This document shows positions 59,900-64,000 of a stretch of DNA of 64,000 nucleotides, piece after piece. The stretch spans positions 1 through 64,000 of the forward strand of contig JAFGYE010000067.1 in NCBI GenBank assembly GCA_016936255.1, written 5' to 3'. The stretch's first letter is position 1, and each line of letters opens with the position of its first letter. The notes under the pieces were generated by a model, which saw only the letters and a list, made by a program, of their open reading frames with translations, did not search any database and was not told where the DNA came from. The stretch is from Marinifilaceae bacterium. GTDB taxonomy: Bacteria; Bacteroidota; Bacteroidia; Bacteroidales; Marinifilaceae. The position numbers were made by a program, and so were the translations under genes.

Positions 59900-62137
59900 T
59901 TATTTTTTTAGAAAAAATTCCAGTTTTCCTCCTTCGCTTATTGTTTTGTGAGTAATGAAATAAGAGTTTTGTTTCTTTCCATCAATCATCATTTTATCAA
60001 TAAACAAATCGCCTTTATTCTTGCGATGTGTAAGAATCTCGAATGATTTTCCTTTGTGAAATTCAGGGTCTAGTTCAATTGTAATTTTATCGAAAACAGG
60101 ACTTGTAATTGCATAATCAGTATCTCCCGGACAAACAGGATAAATTCCCATCATGCTGTAGATTACCCATGCAGATAAGGTGCCGCAGTCGTCATTTCCA
60201 GGTATGCCATCAGGAGCATTTTTGTAATACGTATCGATTAATCGGTGAACTTCTTTTTGCGTTCTCCACTCTTCACCTTTGGTATAGTTGAATAAGTATG
60301 GATAGTGAATATCTGGTTCATTCGCCATATCGAACAATCCTTCGTCAAAAACCATCTGCAATTTGTTTACGAAATTTTTCTTCCCTCCCATTAATTGGGT
60401 CAGGCCTTTTATATCGTGCGGAACACAAAAGGTATATTGCCATGCTGTTCCTTCGTGAAAGCCTGGGCTTGGTTCAAAGTTTTCGCCTTGTTTTGGATCA
60501 AAATTTGTTAAGAAACCGCCATTCTTCAAGCGAGGGCGAATCATTCCGAATTTATGATCGAAATATTCTTTGTAACGAAGAGATTGATTCAGGAATTTCT
60601 TGTAATCATCTTTTTTACCCAAAGCTTTGGCGAATTGTGCCAAATTCCAATCGGCAATATAGTATTCCAAAGCATGAGAAACCGAGTTGTCAAACTCCTC
60701 AACCAAAGGCACATATCCTTTTGCTAAATAATGATCGATATCTGGCCGCAGTTTGTTATTTTTCCCTTCAGTCGTTGCAGATTTCACCATTGCAGAATAG
60801 GCCACTTCTACATCAAAATCTGTTAATCCACGCAAGTAAGAATCAACAATAACCGGAATTGCCGGATCGCCTTCCATAACGTGTGTTTCCTTGCTGTTTA
60901 GCTCCCATTTTGGCAACCATCCGCTTTCCTTGTACATGTCGACCATAGATCGAACCATGTCTTGCTGCACCTGAGGATATAACAAGGCCATTAATGGGTG
61001 GAAATTTCGATAAGTATCCCACAAAGAAAATACGGTATAACGATTGCAATCTTTGGTCTCGCGAATTTCGAAAGATTCCATGGCCGGATATTGTCCATTT
61101 ACATCGTTTATGATGTTTGGATGAATTTGCGTGTGATACAAAGCGGTGTAAAATATTGTTTTTTGGTCTTCGGTTCCGCCTTCCACTTTTACCCTGCTCA
61201 AAGTACTATTCCATTCCTGTGTAGCCTGCAATCTTGTTTTGTCAAAATCGAACTGATTCGATTCAGCATTCAAATTCATTCTTGCATTGGCAATACTTAC
61301 ATATGATACGCCAACTTCTGCAATTATTTGTTCGTTCGTGTTGGTATCAAAAGTAAAATAAGCTCCAATTTCGTCACCAAATAACTCCTGTGTGTAGTTT
61401 TTGTAATATTTGAACTGACCATCGGTATCGCTCCAGGCAGATTCGGCTTGCATTTCGGGCATTTTTTTCCACACCCCAAATTCTTCCGCTTTTTTACTGA
61501 AGCGAGCCACAAAATAAACCGGACGTTCCGAACCATCATTGTAACAAAAACTTCCTGTCATGCGGGAACCTTCTATTTCCTGATTGTTTACGATCCTAAC
61601 CTTTGCACCCGTTTCGTTGGTTAAACCCAAACCTAAATTTAAAAGTACATTCGATTTCCCTTTTGGAAAAGTATAGCGACTGATACCGGTTCTTTTGGTA
61701 GAGCTCAGCTCTGCTTTAATTCCATACTTTTCCAAGTCGGTGGCATAATATCCTGGTGTCGCCACCTGATTTTTCATGATAGATCCGTATGCTTTATGAT
61801 CTGCATTCACTTCACCGGTAGTTGGCATCAATAAAATAACGCCCAAATCGGGACAACCAACACCACTTAGGTTTACATGTGAAAATCCGGTAAGAAAAGA
61901 ATTATCCCAGGAATATGGTGTTGACCACCATCGGGCATCTTTGTCGTAGGTATTCAAATCGGATCCGGAAACATTAAACGGACTTACTGAGACCATTCCC
62001 CGTGGTACAATTGCTCCCGGATTTGTGGTACCAAAATTAGTCGTTCCAATAAATGGATTTACGTAATCGACAAATTGAGCAAAACCATTTATGCTTAGAA
62101 AAAACAGAATCAAAATTCCTGATAAGCGCTTCATCAA
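59900..62137 (-). CDS. GH92 alpha-mannosidase
   Basis: 745 residues with a signal peptide ending at FAQ (about 21). GH92 landmarks: VNPFIGTTNFGTTNPGAIVP (26-45), the acid Glu562 in GFHEGTAWQYTF, the Ca2+-binding NEPD (606-609) and the general base region GNDDCGTLSAW (648-657). It is a calcium-dependent exo-alpha-mannosidase, probably for alpha-1,2 or alpha-1,3 linkages, acting in the periplasm. It is the second gene of the second glycan operon. Which linkage it prefers cannot be told. Confidence 0.94.
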   Translation of the reverse strand: MMKRLSGILILFFLSINGFAQFVDYVNPFIGTTNFGTTNPGAIVPRGMVSVSPFNVSGSDLNTYDKDARWWSTPYSWDNSFLTGFSHVNLSGVGCPDLGVILLMPTTGEVNADHKAYGSIMKNQVATPGYYATDLEKYGIKAELSSTKRTGISRYTFPKGKSNVLLNLGLGLTNETGAKVRIVNNQEIEGSRMTGSFCYNDGSERPVYFVARFSKKAEEFGVWKKMPEMQAESAWSDTDGQFKYYKNYTQELFGDEIGAYFTFDTNTNEQIIAEVGVSYVSIANARMNLNAESNQFDFDKTRLQATQEWNSTLSRVKVEGGTEDQKTIFYTALYHTQIHPNIINDVNGQYPAMESFEIRETKDCNRYTVFSLWDTYRNFHPLMALLYPQVQQDMVRSMVDMYKESGWLPKWELNSKETHVMEGDPAIPVIVDSYLRGLTDFDVEVAYSAMVKSATTEGKNNKLRPDIDHYLAKGYVPLVEEFDNSVSHALEYYIADWNLAQFAKALGKKDDYKKFLNQSLRYKEYFDHKFGMIRPRLKNGGFLTNFDPKQGENFEPSPGFHEGTAWQYTFCVPHDIKGLTQLMGGKKNFVNKLQMVFDEGLFDMANEPDIHYPYLFNYTKGEEWRTQKEVHRLIDTYYKNAPDGIPGNDDCGTLSAWVIYSMMGIYPVCPGDTDYAITSPVFDKITIELDPEFHKGKSFEILTHRKNKGDLFIDKMMIDGKKQNSYFITHKTISEGGKLEFFLKK

Positions 62138-62348
62138 GTTGAGTTTTGTTAGGTTGTAATTCTAAATTAAAATAATACCGAACGGGAATTGGGCCAGCCA
62201 AGCTCTTCCCCGAACGGTTACTAATTTCTAATCTGTTAGTCAAATAAAAGCTTTATGGATTAAAAGCAGATTAATTTTAAGATTAATCACTCGTTACATT
62301 CATTAATCCTTATAAAAATAACCAAAGACATAGAAACTGTTTAAAAAT

Positions 62349-64000
62349 TTATCCTTTAGCTTCTCTAATTTCGATAGCCTGTCCTCCACTATTCTGCATT
62401 TTCACATGCAGTTTTGTTTTGCTGTCGACTGCTTTTTTAAAGATTTTTATTTCGGTTGGATTGTCACTTAAGCTAGTGTTAGCTGTATCAGAATAAATGG
62501 TTGCTTCGTACTTTTTTTCTGCATCCAAAAAGCCTAAATCCAAATCAATTTCCCGGGCATTTTCATCGGTAATGGCACCAATGTACCAATTCGAATCTTT
62601 CCGACGGGCAACAGCGTATACATCTCCGATTTCTGCTGCCAATACTTTAGATTCTTCGAAATCTGCCGGCAGATTCTCGAAAAACTGAAAGGCCGGCTGA
62701 TTTTCGTAATTACTGATCATATCAGAAGCCATTTGCAAGGGACTGTACAAACAAACCCATAAAGCCAATTGCTTCGCCAAAGTGGTATTTACACGGCTAT
62801 TGCCTTTGTCGTTGCTGTTCCATTTAAGGTACTCCTTTCGGTTTTTGTACAGAATATCAAATGTTCCGGGTGTGTAATCAATTGGTCCGCCCAAACAACG
62901 GGTAAATGGCAAAATAACATGATGCTCCGGCGGGTTTCCTTCACTCCATCCGTTCCATTCCATTCCCCGGACTCCTTCCCTAGTCATCATATTAGGATAT
63001 GTTCTACTTATACCTGTTGCTTTTATGGGTTCATGCGCATCCACCATCAATTGATATTTTGCTGCTGTCTCCACTACTTTTCGATAATGCTGAACCATTT
63101 TCTGTCCGTGATGAAACTGACCATTGGGAATAGGGCCGGCATATCCTGTTTTTACAACCCGAATACCATTATCATGTAATTTTGAAAAGGCTTTATCCAT
63201 AGTTTCTTCGTAAAAGATATAGTCACCTCCTGTTTCGTGATGTCCTATCAATTCAACGCCTTTTGACTTTGCATAGCTCACAATTTCATCAAAATCGAAA
63301 TCGGGATAAGGTGTTACCTGATCGAATGCCTTTGGTTTCCCCCAATTTTCCCAGCCTGTGTTCCAACCTTCGGCCAAAACTGCCTGAATATTGTTATCCG
63401 CAGCAAAATCAATGTATTTTTTCATATTTGTGGTTGTCGCTCCATGAATTGGCCCCGGAGTCCAGGTTTCAACCCCCAAATGCATTCCCCACCAAATACC
63501 AACATATTTCATGGGTTGAATCCATTTCGTATCTGGAATTGCACAAGGCTCATTCAAATTCTGAATTAAATTCGATTCAACTAAGCCTGCCGCATTTTTG
63601 CATAGCATTACTGTTCTCCATGGAGACAGTAATGAACCTTTTGCTTTTACTTTCACTCCATCGGGCCAAGGAACCAAATTCGCTTGAAAATTAGTGCTAC
63701 CCGTATTCTTCAAAGTCATTCCTGCATAATTCGTCAGGTTTGCCTCATGAATACTCACGTAATAACCCGATTCCATTTTTACCGTAATTGGTGTATTCGC
63801 ATCTGGTACTTCGCTTAATTGGGTAGTTCGGTAAAGCATTTCATAAGAATCAAAATTGGTAGGAATAGACCATGCTGTTCCATTTTTAACAAAATTAAAT
63901 TCTGTTAATTCCTTAGTAATGTTAATACTATCGATGCCATTTTGCTGAGAGATTTCATATCTGAAACCCAATCCATCATCGAACAAACGCACATATAACT
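62349..64000 (-). CDS. GH97 alpha-glucosidase/alpha-galactosidase (5' end outside window)
   Basis: The open frame runs past the right window edge; about 549 C-terminal residues are visible, so roughly 100-150 N-terminal residues are missing (signal peptide and part of the first domain). The TIM barrel shows GVELIGHHETGGDYIF, VVKTGYAGPIPNG and MVDAHEPIKATGISRTYPN. KTGY with a HEP glutamate is the pattern of the inverting SusB-like branch rather than the retaining branch with VKVDF. It hydrolyses terminal alpha-glucose or alpha-galactose. It is the most upstream visible gene of the second operon, 211 bp before GH92. Confidence 0.9.
   Translation of the reverse strand, partial: LYVRLFDDGLGFRYEISQQNGIDSINITKELTEFNFVKNGTAWSIPTNFDSYEMLYRTTQLSEVPDANTPITVKMESGYYVSIHEANLTNYAGMTLKNTGSTNFQANLVPWPDGVKVKAKGSLLSPWRTVMLCKNAAGLVESNLIQNLNEPCAIPDTKWIQPMKYVGIWWGMHLGVETWTPGPIHGATTTNMKKYIDFAADNNIQAVLAEGWNTGWENWGKPKAFDQVTPYPDFDFDEIVSYAKSKGVELIGHHETGGDYIFYEETMDKAFSKLHDNGIRVVKTGYAGPIPNGQFHHGQKMVQHYRKVVETAAKYQLMVDAHEPIKATGISRTYPNMMTREGVRGMEWNGWSEGNPPEHHVILPFTRCLGGPIDYTPGTFDILYKNRKEYLKWNSNDKGNSRVNTTLAKQLALWVCLYSPLQMASDMISNYENQPAFQFFENLPADFEESKVLAAEIGDVYAVARRKDSNWYIGAITDENAREIDLDLGFLDAEKKYEATIYSDTANTSLSDNPTEIKIFKKAVDSKTKLHVKMQNSGGQAIEIREAKG

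Noticed and set aside
60298-60852. Plus-strand ORF of 184 codons inside the GH92 gene
   Set aside because: Antisense to a conserved enzyme; composition is unlike the neighbours and no domain is visible.
62037-62243. 68-codon minus-strand ORF across the GH92 start
   Set aside because: It overlaps the GH92 signal peptide and N-terminus in another frame; a shadow with no start context.

Overview
The window looks like chromosome from an AT-rich Bacteroidota, probably an environmental or marine Bacteroidales/Marinilabiliales-type organism. The evidence is a SusC/SusD pair, lipobox-bearing glycoside hydrolases, promoters of the TTG-N20-TAnnTTTG type, a cysteate synthase (sulfonolipid route), and starts without clear Shine-Dalgarno sequences. 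The genus is a guess. No tRNA, rRNA, CRISPR array, phage or intact insertion sequence was found.

Layout. 1-9.4 kb: a decarboxylase / deoxyhypusine-synthase-like pair with a very acidic small protein (- strand), a VOC protein plus patatin pair, a C-GCAxxG-C-C protein, cysteate synthase, and a Gfo/Idh/MocA oxidoreductase overlapping an unknown gene. 9.7-12.8 kb: acyl-CoA synthetase, acetate transporter and a small monooxygenase-fold protein. 12.9-15.9 kb: an ECF sigma / zinc-finger anti-sigma operon carrying two Spy/CpxP-like LTXXQ proteins and a DUF2202 lipoprotein; these three end in similar Gly/Asn/Arg-rich tails. 16-17.5 kb: an intergenic 21-bp tandem array and an unknown helical protein.

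17.6-41 kb (- strand) is a large mannan utilisation locus. It encodes two GH26 mannanases, GH5, GH2 beta-mannosidase, GH27 alpha-galactosidase, two SGNH esterases, an AGE-family (mannobiose) 2-epimerase, a GH130 mannosylglucose phosphorylase, SusC, SusD, two IPT/TIG glycan-binding lipoproteins and a GPH symporter. An AraC regulator is divergently transcribed. The genes outline a pathway: capture and cut acetylated galacto(gluco)mannan outside, trim galactose and acetate, import mannobiose, epimerise to mannosyl-glucose, and phosphorolyse to mannose-1-phosphate and glucose.

42-55 kb is housekeeping and stress: DEAD-box helicase, DUF4382 lipoprotein, peroxiredoxin, hybrid histidine kinase, TlpA-like thioredoxin, asparagine synthase and RlmF. 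55.7 kb to the right edge (- strand) is a second glycan operon: GH97 (cut by the window end), GH92 alpha-mannosidase, MFS and SSS transporters and a GH130_2-type phosphorylase, suggestive of N-glycan or manno-oligosaccharide use.

The most unusual non-coding signals are four copies of a ~75-bp imperfect palindrome placed 10-27 bp before start codons (near 13.7, 23.6, 33.4 and 50.0 kb), and two independent 21-bp-period tandem arrays (16.3 and 53.6 kb).
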